64,000 nucleotides of DNA, taken from contig OZ018318.1 of assembly GCA_963969495.1 (NCBI GenBank), positions 102,084,641 through 102,148,640 of the forward strand, written 5' to 3'. Position 1 is the first letter of the stretch, and each line of letters opens with the position of its first letter. Under the pieces are notes generated by a model. That model made no database searches, was not told the origin of the DNA, and saw only the letters and a list, made by a program, of their open reading frames with translations. The translations under genes and the position numbers were made by a program. The DNA is from Ceratothoa steindachneri. Lineage: Eukaryota > Arthropoda > Malacostraca > Isopoda > Cymothoidae. Of this stretch, positions 1-9,828 are shown piece by piece.

Positions 1-62
1 GGAGATAAGAATAAATTGCTGGTGGTATTTAAGGCCTACAGAGCTCAACTATCTCACACATA

Positions 63-995
63 CGAGGGGCGGTCAATAAGTTTTGCAATTCGGATATAAG
101 GAAACGAGATATGAGGAAAAGTGTTTTATTATTTTTTAATATAACTACCCTCGACTTCAATGCACTTGCGTCACTTGTCCCTGAGGCTTCGAATTCCCGA
201 CAACCAGAAATCTCCCGACTGCTGCTCAATCCACTCCTGGACGGCGAACTGGACATCTTCATCGTCCCCAAACCGGCGTCCACGCACTGCAGCCTTGAGC
301 TGGCGGAATAAAAAGTAGTCGCTAGGGGCCAGATCTGGACTGTAGGGCGGGTGGTTGAGCTCCTTGAATCCGCACTCGCGCAAGGGTAGCTTATGCAACT
401 CTAGCCTTGTGGACTCTGACGACGTTGAAGTCGATCATGGGGCGTGAGGTTTCTCGGGACCCAACGGGTAGAGACCTTGGTCATGGCCAAATTGTCGTGG
501 AGGATGTTGATAACACTTCCATGGGATACTCCAACTTCTCGCTCGATTACTTCGACGTTCACCCGTTGATTATCGAGGATCATCCTCTCCACGCGGGCCA
601 CATTGTCCTCGTTGGTCACGTCTGACAGGCGCACTGGACGGGGGTCATCTTCAAGGGACTCACGACCATGGCGGAACTTCCTATTCCAGCGAGCAATGGG
701 TGCTTAGGAAGGAGCGGTGTCGGTGTACACTTCAACCATGCGTTCATGGATCTCTTTTGCATTCTTGCCTTCCTTGGTCAAAAATTTGATTACTGCGTGG
801 TGCTCAACCTTGTCCATTGTTGAAAAATTTGTGACTGACGATCTGCAATCAGCTACTGCTTCTTAAATAGACGAGGCAGGAGCGTGCGGCTGCAGGTCCC
901 GACTTGTCATAACTTGTCCTAACACCCCCACAAACAGCCATCACGCTTCCTCTGTTTTGCCCTACCGATTCGCAAAAGTTATTGACCGCCCCTCG
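63..995 (-). mobile_element. mariner element, internally deleted (copy 1)
   Basis: The ends are near-perfect terminal inverted repeats of about 33 bp beginning CGAGGGGCGGTCAATAA, flanked by TA at 61-62 and 996-997, the target duplication expected of Tc1/mariner insertion. The element is 933 bp, shorter than the usual ~1.3 kb of a mariner. Transposase remains lie on the minus strand. The deficit is explained by a coding deletion near 415-425. A related copy at 16991-17861 has the same junction, so the deletion predates at least one of the two insertions. Confidence 0.93.
100..817 (-). pseudogene. mariner transposase pseudogene (copy 1)
   Basis: Mariner transposases cut and paste the element through a DDD catalytic triad. 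Reading the minus strand from an ATG at 817, the helix-turn-helix half is recognisable (motifs HERMVEVYTDT, DVTNEDNVARVE, SHGSVINILHDN, RWVPRNLTPHD). It is broken by an in-frame stop near 700, where copy 2 keeps the codon. Just after LTPHDR the reading jumps to KARVA...LRECGFKELNHPPYSPDLAPSDYFLF. The roughly 100 residues carrying the first two catalytic aspartates are therefore missing; the third, in APSDY, remains. A frame change accompanies the deletion. Family assignment is secure; the product is certainly inactive. Confidence 0.9.
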
Positions 996-997
996 TA

Positions 998-1850
998 TCA
1001 TTTTCCTTAAGTCTTCTTTCAATGTCCTCTTTGATCTCACAAGGATCGTGGTTATGACCTATAACCATTTCTTCTACCTAACCTTCGATTCCGGTTACTT
1101 TTCCTTTTTTCTTCTGGTACGCCATGTTATGAATCCAACCTATCCTCATTCAGTCTCGCCTACCCACCGTACATGATGGTATCATTATTATTATATTGAG
1201 TTAATATGTATGGGAAAGGTTGTTTTGTTTGTGCAATTGTGCGTTTCATTAAAAGTCATATTTTTTTGTCCCTTGTCTTTCCTTTTACAGGTTGTTTTCG
1301 CGCATTATTCTTCCTCTGGCTGTCGTTATTTGTTCAATTTTCTTATTTTAGTTTTTTCTTTACTGAAAAATATATGTATTTACAACTTAATGTACATATT
1401 ATGTAGAAAAATATGACTCTTAATAAGAACACTACGTATTTAATCCACCTATCCCTAAGTTTTGCCCCTACGAATATTGTACTGCTGAGGTGTGGCGGTA
1501 TCCATTCTGTCAGATCGTTATACCGTATCAATGTGCCACTGCCCGTCATGCCATGTTGTGTTATATCTCTGCAGATTGAGAGGTATATTGCATCATGTCG
1601 ATATATTAGTCTCCGGTTGTATATCTGCCTACCAATCAGTCGTCTGGGATAATGGTTAGGTGTGATAAAACACGGTACTGTTAAAAACGCTACTCCGATA
1701 AACGCAGCAACGTTCATTACTGTTATTCACGTGCCTAAGCCCTAGGAAGAGGTGTTAGAGATGGTTTATGATAAAATTCCACATGGCTTGCCAGGATTAA
1801 TGATAACATTGTTACTTAGGTATAGAAAAATGTAGAAATACACTGTATAT
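998..1850. other. stretch without recognised features
   Basis: AT-rich sequence with T-rich runs near 1260-1380. A 124-codon open frame on the minus strand (1343-1717) has no motif I recognise and its end is low complexity, so I do not call a gene. Confidence 0.5.
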
Positions 1851-1856
1851 GTATTT

Positions 1857-1905
1857 CAAAACTTTTGGTCATGACTATATTATACAGTCACGACCAAAAG
1901 TTTTG
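1857..1905. repeat. two Tc1-type terminal repeats head to head
   Basis: A 20-base arm reading CAAAACTTTTGGTCATGAC (1857-1875) faces its near reverse complement GTCACGACCAAAAGTTTTG (1887-1905) across about 11 bases. The right arm is preceded by TA at 1883-1884 and has the look of a Tc1-family end leading rightwards to the transposase fragment at 2123. The left arm would be the end of another copy, or of an inverted duplicate, running left. Confidence 0.6.
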
Positions 1906-2122
1906 AGACTAGTATACATTTACATTTTTTCATTTGTTTTTAAATTTCCGTGATAGGAATAATTATTCTAATATTTAAATTTTTGCAGGTTTATTAAAAA
2001 GTTAGCATTTCAACAATAATAAGAAAAACTTCATTCCTTCACTAAATCAAAAATCGTGCTATGGTCCTGTTCCTATAAGAGGTGAGTTTCAGTCCCCGGA
2101 GCTTTGCTATTCGATCAAATGG

Positions 2123-2287
2123 GTGAAATTTCCAGTGACAATCACGGGATTTGGACTCGTCAGCGGTGAAGGTGACGTCATGTTACCCCAGTTCTTCACT
2201 GAAGGACTCATGTTGAACACTGACGGTTTCTTCCGAGTTCTGAGCGAGGTGGTGAAACCCTGAGTGAACCGGATAGCTGCAGAGAGG
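2123..2287 (+). pseudogene. Tc1/mariner transposase fragment
   Basis: The plus strand encodes VTITGFGLVSGEGDVMLPQFF followed by EGLMLNTDGFFRVLSEVVKP, a stop, then VNRIAAER. This matches the central block of Tc1/mariner transposases of the maT/DD37 type, where a line such as V-x-VFGxVxSxGxVMPP-F-F--GL-VN-D-Y---L--VV-PW- lies between the first and second catalytic aspartates. The tryptophan after KP is now a stop. The fragment ends abruptly at about 2287, where a different repeat family begins. Only about 55 codons remain, so subfamily is uncertain. Confidence 0.65.
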
Positions 2288-2630
2288 TGTAGCAGAATAT
2301 ATCGGGCTCATTTTTGAAGATCTTCCGGCCGAATTCATTTCATTCACCTGGAAAAGAAAAAAACAGTTAGTCAAAAATTGCCGCATGAAGAGTCTTTAGA
2401 ATTTGTTTATTTAAATAAATAAGAAAGACTTTTGCATCATATAAATATAAAATAACAGTACATGTGAAACAACCTGAAAAACCATCTGACGATAAATCAA
2501 AAAGTTGACCTAGTTGAGCAAAACCAATGTAATATTTTGATTCAGCACAACAAAATTGTCTAAATCAACTTAAAAATACATAGACAATTAAGTTAGTGCT
2601 GGGCAGTATAATTAGGCTTGTCGCCAATCC
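2288..2630 (-). mobile_element. 5' part of an intron-bearing repeat family (copy 1)
   Basis: This segment aligns, same orientation, with 45600-45950. Read on the minus strand it holds an untranslated or intronic stretch, then a polypyrimidine tract and AG at 2348-2349, then an exon starting GTGAATGAAATG (VNEMNSAGRSS), matching VNEMDSVRRSC in the longer copy. The outer limit of similarity, about 2620-2630, is presumably the element end. It is truncated at 2288 against the Tc1 fragment. Because intron-like sequence is shared, the family spread as DNA rather than as a processed retrocopy. Confidence 0.6.
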
Positions 2631-2731
2631 TCAGGTACACCGCGGAAGACAGCCTCCTTATCTGCGTGCTATAAATGATGTTGCACGCGTGTGCATACGT
2701 ACATGTACGTGCTCTGAGTGAGTCTTACCAC

Positions 2732-3540
2732 CACTAAAGTTATCCTTAGGAGACATTGCCCTAGGGAAGGTTATCCATAGGTGATATTACTCTTGGGAAA
2801 GTTATCCATTGGCGATATTACCTAGAAAAAGTGATAATTTGCGATATTATCCTATGGAAGGTTATCCATAGCAATATTACCCTAAGGAAGGTTATCCCTC
2901 GGCGATATTACTTTAGTGACCTTAGGAACATTACAAATAGAGCCTGTCATACATCAAGAAGGTTATTTATGGGGAAATTTGCCTATATGGGCAGCCTCCC
3001 AGAGGTAAATTAACCTATAGGCAATATCATTCTCAATGAACTTTATCCATAGGGAATATCACCGACGAGGAACGTTATATATATAAATTATCGCCCACAA
3101 GGAACGTTATTCATAGAAAATATCACTCACAAGGAACGTTATCCATCGGTAATATCACCTGCAAGGAACGTTACCCATAGGAAATGTTACCCACAAGGAA
3201 CGTTTTACAGGGAATATTACCTACAAAGTACCCATAGGAAATATCACCCACAATGAACGTTACCCATAGTAAATATCACTGAAAAGAACGTTACCCATGT
3301 TGAATATCATCGACAACGAACGTTATATATCCGGATTATCACACACAAGGAACGTTATTCATAGAAAATATCACTCACAGGAACGTTATCCATCGGTAAT
3401 CTCACCGCAAGGAACGTTACGCATAGGAAATATTACCCACAAGAAACGTTTTACAGGGAATATTACCTACAAAGAAAGTACCCATAGGGAATATCACTAA
3501 CAAGAACGTTACCCATACATCTCCCCTAAGAAAGGTTAGC
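2732..3540. repeat. degenerate minisatellite, unit about 35-40 bp
   Basis: Repeats of the form 'AGGAACGTTACCCATAGGAA' followed by 'ATATCACCCACA', drifting from a GGTTATCCATAGG version at the left edge. Two longer blocks (around 3060-3240 and 3305-3490) resemble each other more than their neighbours, indicating block duplication. Similar wording trails to about 3660. Confidence 0.85.
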
Positions 3541-4460
3541 TCTAGCGATGGCTACATACAGGAAACATCAATCCGTCCGGAGGCTTAGCTATAAAGAAGT
3601 TATCCGTCGGGGTGGTTATCCCAGATATAGGATACCTTATCAGGGAGATGTTTTCCCCACACTGCGCCAGAGAGGAAAGTACCCTTTTGTGATTTTCAGG
3701 ATAGATTTGATTCCAAGCGATCGGCCGCAATGCCTTGGTTGAAAAAGACTGAAGAATCGATTTTAGGCCTTGTAATTTTCTAAACTCTGTTTTTCTTTAT
3801 TCTATTTTTAAAAAAAGAAGGAAAAATGAATTTTCCTGTTAATTAGTCTGTTCTTTATTTAGTAAATTAGTTCGTTAGTGAGCTAGTTCAATTCAAATGA
3901 CAGCCTCAGTAAGGGGTTTTTATTCAGCATAATAATACCTATACTCACATGTGCGTTTTAGTATCCTAGATAAGAGGCGCCACTCCAGGCTTACATGTTC
4001 TATATGTTTCAAGCAAGTGAAAGTGGGAGTGCAAGCGCCGGGGTTAAAGACGATTAAGCCCTGTTAGAGGCCGCATACATGGGAATCTACGAACCCCAAC
4101 TTTTTGTTCTTTCGAAAGAGATACGAAATAATGTTAATGGGGGGGGGGCTCCAGTCCAGTATCGCCCTTAGTGGTCTGTGTGCATTCCAATCCCACCTTG
4201 TGGGATATAGTCTGGTGAGGAAAAGAAACATAGAGAGAACAAATCTAGATAAACACGAACAATATATAAGAAACCTAAAGAACGCAAAGCTAAAAATAAA
4301 ACACTAAAAATCAAATTTTCTACATAAATAAAACCGTTAGCATTTCGTATTTAATAAATCCTATTAAGAAGATTCTTAAAGGGGTATAAATGAGCAGAGC
4401 GGATCTAAATTAATCCGTGATTTAAAGATTTAATAATCTTATATGTGAACAACTTCAGAA
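3541..4460. other. stretch without recognised features
   Basis: AT-rich unique-looking sequence with a G run at 4140-4149. No supported gene. Confidence 0.5.
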
Positions 4461-4463
4461 ATT

Positions 4464-6270
4464 GACGCCAACCTAAAATAGGGAAAATATACGACCGATT
4501 TTGGTGAGGATGAAGTTAGGCTCCGAGATGAGTGAAATCAGACAGACTCAGGATTACGAGGTTTCTCGCCGTGAAAGGCAGGGACAATAGTGTTTTGGCG
4601 GAATTGCAATTAAGAGAAGAGATTGTTTTATTTTTGTATTGTGTACAAAAGAATTAAGAAAATCCTCAGTCGAAAGAATAACAAATCAAACTTATATAAA
4701 AAAATAATACTAAGCGAATTACAAAAAAAAAGGTGAATTAAGATAACGCGTTTACATAGATTATTGTACGACTAATCTTTACGCTAGTGATTAGGCTCGA
4801 AATTCAGTTTCGAATTTCGAGTATTTTCACCTATTCACTCCGCGTTAGAGAACTCAGTTAGTACATTAAATTTAGTGAAGTTCTTTACCTACTTAGAGTT
4901 CCGTTGAAGGAGGTTACGAATAAAAGGATGCGAGAGGCAACGTTAGGAGGCTATGAATTCGTTAGGTAGGATAAATTCGAACGAATTGCGAGGAGTTACT
5001 GTTCTTGTCTGTCATTTGCGTCGTTTCGCTCATTATATACATAGGTCCCCATAGGGGAATACCCTCGGGGTGATCTCTCCCACGTAGGCGAGGCCGAACT
5101 TGTTCGTATGGCCACGGCACGTGGATTTGCTGTTTCCAGGGTATGGCGCTTAACGCGAGTCGGAACAAATGCGAATGATAATGATTGATTCCTGAGGGTG
5201 CTGGTTTGGATTACATGCGGTTAGGGACGTACGTGTTTACGGAGCTTCCGGTCGATGAGGCGATGTTAAGCGCGTAGACCCCACCCCCACAAATGCCTCA
5301 TCAGCAGTGAAGTTCCCGAACGAGAGGAAAGAAAAAGCGAGATCATGTACGAAGGATACTTGCAGGCGTGTCGGCCGGTGAATTCTCTATTCTATGAAAC
5401 CAGAGGTTCGCCATGTGCGGGCGTCAGGCGGTCAACTGTCACTGTGTCCTCCTTTCCCATTTCGTAGAATCACAAAGCATTTATGTGTGTGTCTGACGAT
5501 CAGGAAAGATTCGTCGTAAATCTGCTGTAGCGGAGTTTTAACCTCCTTCGATACACACAAAGACCTGCTCCAAGGGGGTCAGTGGGGAGGTTGACGATGA
5601 CTTGTTGAACCCTATTGTGAAGGCACTATAGAAACAGCTCCTTCTTGAGGACCTCGACTACCAATGCCTCCAGGCAGTTAGAACGGACCTCATCTGCCAA
5701 AACAACTAAGTTGTCCTCGTACCACGCAGTTCTTCCTGCGTCAAGAGCTGGCGCAGCCGCTAGCGGAGGGGGTTTCACTTGAGCAACGCCCTCTTAACCG
5801 CGTCATACTTTCCTGAGGCGGGTAGGGATATGATGAGGTCATTCAGCGTTACTGCGTCTGAGGATGATAAAGAGTAGAATATATGCGCGTAACGTACCTC
5901 GTCGCCTCTGTCCCAGTACACAGAGATACGCATCGCCTTTCTGATAAACGGGAAACTTATTCCCTCGATTGGCGGCGCGAGAGGGTAACATGTATCGGTT
6001 TTCATTTCGAAATTAACACCATGCGAACCGTTGTTTAATCGCATTCTGCCAAAAACGGTCAACCAAAAACCGAAGTACTTCTGACACAATTTGTTGTGTC
6101 TGCACAACTCCAGGATCTGAAACTACCCTAAAATAGGGAAAAGATTCACTCTGAATAGGAAGTTAGACTCTGAGCTGAGTGAAATCGGGCTGACTCAGGA
6201 TTGCGAGGTTTCTAGAAGTGAAAGATAGTGGTAATTCTGTCCTAGCTGGATTGTAATTAAGAGACGAAAC
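4464..6270 (-). mobile_element. Ty3/gypsy-like retroelement relic with terminal direct repeats
   Basis: Two direct repeats of about 150 bp, roughly 4470-4620 and 6127-6265, share blocks such as CCTAAAATAGGG, GAGTGAAATC, GACTCAGGATT and GCGAGGTTTCT. They bracket a minus-strand gag relic, as LTRs would in an element reading right to left. Pol is absent, so either most of the internal region was deleted or the relic is composite. I cannot fix the LTR ends or a primer-binding site. Divergence between the repeats suggests an old insertion. Confidence 0.5.
5500..6107 (-). pseudogene. Ty3/gypsy-type gag pseudogene
   Basis: Gag forms the retroelement particle. The minus frame from 6107 shows a gypsy-like capsid pattern: EVRYAHIFYSLSSSDAVTLN, then DLIISLPASGKYDAVKRALL, corresponding to the family's 'Y--V--AL-----E--DLI--PP---Y--LK--LL'. 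After a break-free stretch through VVLADEVRSN comes KKELFL-stop-CLHNRVQQVIVNL, which corresponds to 'LFLQRLP--VQ-IL--' with the glutamine codon turned into a stop. Further downstream (to about 4960) the frame continues in pieces without a clear zinc knuckle or protease. The N-terminal 40 residues are unlike any motif I know. Confidence 0.65.
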
Positions 6271-7189
6271 TGATCCTTCACGACTCTTTTTTACTACATC
6301 TTCATTCAGTTTTGTTACTCTCTTCACTTTGTACACAACACACCATGCTTCCAAACCTAATCATTGCCAGCTCTCTTTAATCAAATAAAGAGAGATGTCA
6401 ATGGATCTCATTACTCTCCTTTCTCCGTTAGATTAGGCCATCACCTCTGTTGACCTCATCATAGGCTTCCGCTCTTTCTCGTAGGTTCTATACTCTTGCA
6501 TCAACGCCCCTGCTCCCCCTTCCCCCCTTCAACGTGTCCCGTGTTCATCCCCAACTATTTTGAGTTCTAGGAAACACAGACCTGCGTGGTAGGGAAGGCT
6601 TCGAGCTCCCTGTGCTCTTGGTGCAGAAATAGAATCCGCCTTCGTTGCCTACATACTCCCTCGCTACTCACTCATACACTGACCCTCCTAAAATCCGCCC
6701 TTGAGGCTCACGCCCGCTGTATCCTTGCAGAAAACAAAATATAAGCCACACATCTAGTTCAAGTTACTTCCAATTCTCTCTAGACCTCTGAAATCCTAGT
6801 CCCTTCCCTATCTCCTCTGATAAAGTCTCACCCTTCTCCGACAAAATAGTCCATATACGCTCTGTTATACACTCTGCTTCTACTCCTCGGCACCGAGTAA
6901 CTCTCTCTTTTTCTTCACTCGAACTTTCTTCTTATGCCACATTGTTCCCCGAAGAATTGATTTCCCTCCATCTCTCATCAAAACATACCTTATCTCGCCC
7001 TCGACTCATTCCTTCCAAGTTTTTACCCCAATTTATCTCTGTTCTTCCCCCTTACCTCACTGATATTTTCAATACCTCACTCTTGTCTAGAATAGTGACT
7101 CAAAACAGCCTGCTCTTCGTTCTGTCCTAAAGAAACTAAACCTGAATCCAAATGACCCTGCAAATTATCGCCCAATTTTTCAATTCCAC

Positions 7190-7800
7190 TCTAAAGGCTG
7201 GTGTATGCCCGAATAACGCCGATATGATCTTTCAGGCTGGTGTGAGCCCGGGTAACGCCGATACAATCTTTCAGGCTCTTGTGAGCCCGGATAACGCCAA
7301 TGCGATCCTTCAGGCTTGTGTGAGCCCAGATAACGGCGATATGATCTTTCAGGCTGATGTGAGCCCGGATAACGCCGATACGATCTTTCAGGCTAGTGTG
7401 AGGCCAGATAACGCCGATACGATCTTTCAGGCTAGTGTGAGCCCGGATAACACCAATACGATCTTTCAGGCTAGTGTATGCCCGGATAACGCCGATATGA
7501 TCTTTCAGGCTGGTGTGAGCCCGGGTAACGCCGATAGGATCTTTCAGGCTCTTGTGAGCCAGGATAACGCCGATACGATCTTTCAGGCAGGTGTGAGCCC
7601 AGATAACGCCGATGCGATCTGTCAGGCAGGTGTGAGCCCAGATAACGTCGATATGATCTTTCAGGCTGGTGTGAGCCCGGATAACGTCGATACTATCTTT
7701 CAAGCTGGTGTGAGCCCGGATAACGCCGATGCGATCTTTCAGGCTCGTGTGAGCCCGGATCACGCCGATATGATCTTTCAGGCTGGTTTTAAGGCAGGAC
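7190..7800 (+). repeat. 39-bp minisatellite inside the LINE frame
   Basis: About 15 units of 39 bp with consensus beginning GATAACGCCGATACGATCTT and ending CAGGCTGGTGTGAGCCCG. Thirteen codons per unit read SPDNADTIFQAGV in the LINE frame and keep it open for 225 codons. The FQAG at the unit end is the same as the FQAG of the reverse transcriptase motif that directly follows the array (FQAGFKAGHNTESA), so the array appears to have grown from that codon stretch. Units differ mainly at the NAD/NVD/NAN and QAG/QAS/QAL positions. Confidence 0.95.
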
Positions 7801-8403
7801 ACAACACTGAATCAGCTCCCTACAAATAACGGACTGCCTTCGCTGTGTGGTCTACCCTGGTCAACCTTCCATTCTTATACTTCTGGACCTTGCTTCGGAC
7901 TATTCACTACACCGTTCTTCTTCACCACCTCCGTGAATTTCTGGGTGTGTCTGGAACTGCACTCAACTGGTTCCACCCCTACCTGTCATCTTGTACTCAA
8001 TCCATCCACATTGGCAATGTGTATCTCGTGGGATTTGGGTGTTCAGCACGGTTATTAGTCCACTTTTGTTTTACATCCATCTTCTTCCTTTTTGTATGTT
8101 AAAGCGTCTTCTTGGTCTATGATTTCTAAGCTCTCAAACTTTTAGAAAACTACACTCCGCATATTAAATCATCACATAATGGCATTCTGACATCTTTCTG
8201 GAAGTAAACCATGACAAAACTGAGGTACAGCTGGTAGGAACTCCCGGTAACGTGACATACTGCAAAACTATTGGTCCCCGTCTAAACCTTCACCCCTTCC
8301 ATTTTCCCTCTCCGATACAGATAAAAATCTGTCCGTCAAATTGGCCTGTCAGTTATCTCTCAAAAAACACGTTCTAAACTTTTATAAATCCTGTCTCTGC
8401 TTT

Positions 8404-9828
8404 CCCCGTAATCTCCAACGAATCTGCTCCTTCCGTAATCTCTGCCGCATTCGCTCCTTCCGTAATCTCTGCCGCATTCGCTCCTTGCATAATCTCTGCC
8501 GCATTCGCTCCTTCCGTAATCTCTGCCGCATTCGCTCCTTCCGTAATCTCTGCCGCATTCGCTCCTTCCGTAATCTCTGCCGCATTCGCTCCTTCCGTAA
8601 TCTCTGCCGCATTCGCTCCTTCCGTAATCTCTGCCGCATTCGCTCCTTGCGTAATCTCTGCCGCATTCGCTCCTTCCGTAATCTCTGCCGCATTCGCTCC
8701 TTCCGTAATCTCTGCCGCATTCGCTCCTTCCGTAATCTCTGCCGCATTCGCTCCTTCCGTAATCTCTGCCACATTCGCTCCTTCCGTAATCTCTGCCGCA
8801 TTCGCTCTTCCTGTAATCTCTGCCGCATTCGCTCCTTCCGTAATCTCTGCCGCATTCGCTCCTTCCGTAATCTCTGCCGCATTCGCTCCTTGCGTAATCT
8901 CTGCCGCATTCGCTCCTTCCGTAATCTCTGCCGCATTCGCTCCTTCCGTAATCTCTGCCGCATTCGCTCCTTCTGTAATCTCTGCCGCATTCGCTCCTTC
9001 CGTAATCTCTGCCGCATTCGCTCCTTCCGTAATCTCTGCCGCATTCGCTCCTTCCGTAATCTCTGCCGCATTCGCTCCTTCCGTAATCTCTGCCGCATTC
9101 GCTCCTTCCGTAATCTCTGCCGCATTCGCTCCTTCCGTAATCTCTGCCGCATTCGCTCCTTGCGTAATCTCTGCCGCATTCGCTCCTTCCGTAATCTCTG
9201 CCGCATTCGCTCCTTCCGTAATCTCTGCCGCATTCGCTCCTTCCGTAATCTCTGCCGCATTCGCTCCTTCCGTAATCTCTGCCGCATTCGCTCCTTCCGT
9301 AATCTCTACGGCATTCGCTCCTTCCGTAATCTCTGCCGCATTCGCTCCTTTCGTAATCTCTGCCGCATTCGCTCCTTCCGTAATCTCTGCCGCATTCGCT
9401 CCTTCCGTAATCTCTGCCGCATTCGCTCCTTCCGTAATCTCTGCCGCATTCGCTCCTTCCGTAATCTCTGCCGCATTCGCTCCTTCCGTAATCTCTGCCG
9501 CATTCGCTCCTTCCGTAATCTCTGCCGCATTCGCTCCTTCCGTAATCTCTGCCGCATTCGCTCCTTCCGTAATCTCTACGGCATTCGCTCCTTCCGTAAT
9601 CTCTGCCGCATTCGCTCCTTTCGTAATCTCTGCCGCATTCGCTCCTTCCGTAATCTCTGCCGCATTCGCTCCTTCCGTAATCTCTGCCGCATTCGCTCCT
9701 TCCGTAATCTCTGCCGCATTCGCTCCTTCCGTAATCTCTGCCGCATTCGCTCCTTCCGTAATCTCTGCCGCATTCGCTCCTTCCGTAATCTCTGTCGCAT
9801 TCGCTCCTTCCGTAATCCCAGCTGCATC
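8404..9828 (+). repeat. 27-bp minisatellite inside the LINE frame, about 53 units
   Basis: Near-identical 27-bp units (CTCCTTCCGTAATCTCTGCC then GCATTCG) run for 1.42 kb. In the LINE frame each unit reads RNLCRIRSF. The codons immediately upstream, RNLQRICSF, match the LINE thumb motif 'RNLQRIRSF', which identifies the seed. Variant units (TTGCG at 8647, 8890 and 9160; TACGG at 9307 and 9577; TTTCG at about 9349 and 9619) recur at 243 or 270 bp, showing higher-order duplication. Low divergence implies recent expansion or homogenisation. Confidence 0.97.

Noticed and set aside
7191..7802. 203-codon minus-strand frame with SLKDRIGVIRAHT repeats
   Set aside because: Shadow of the 39-bp array, whose sense strand is fixed by the flanking LINE motifs.
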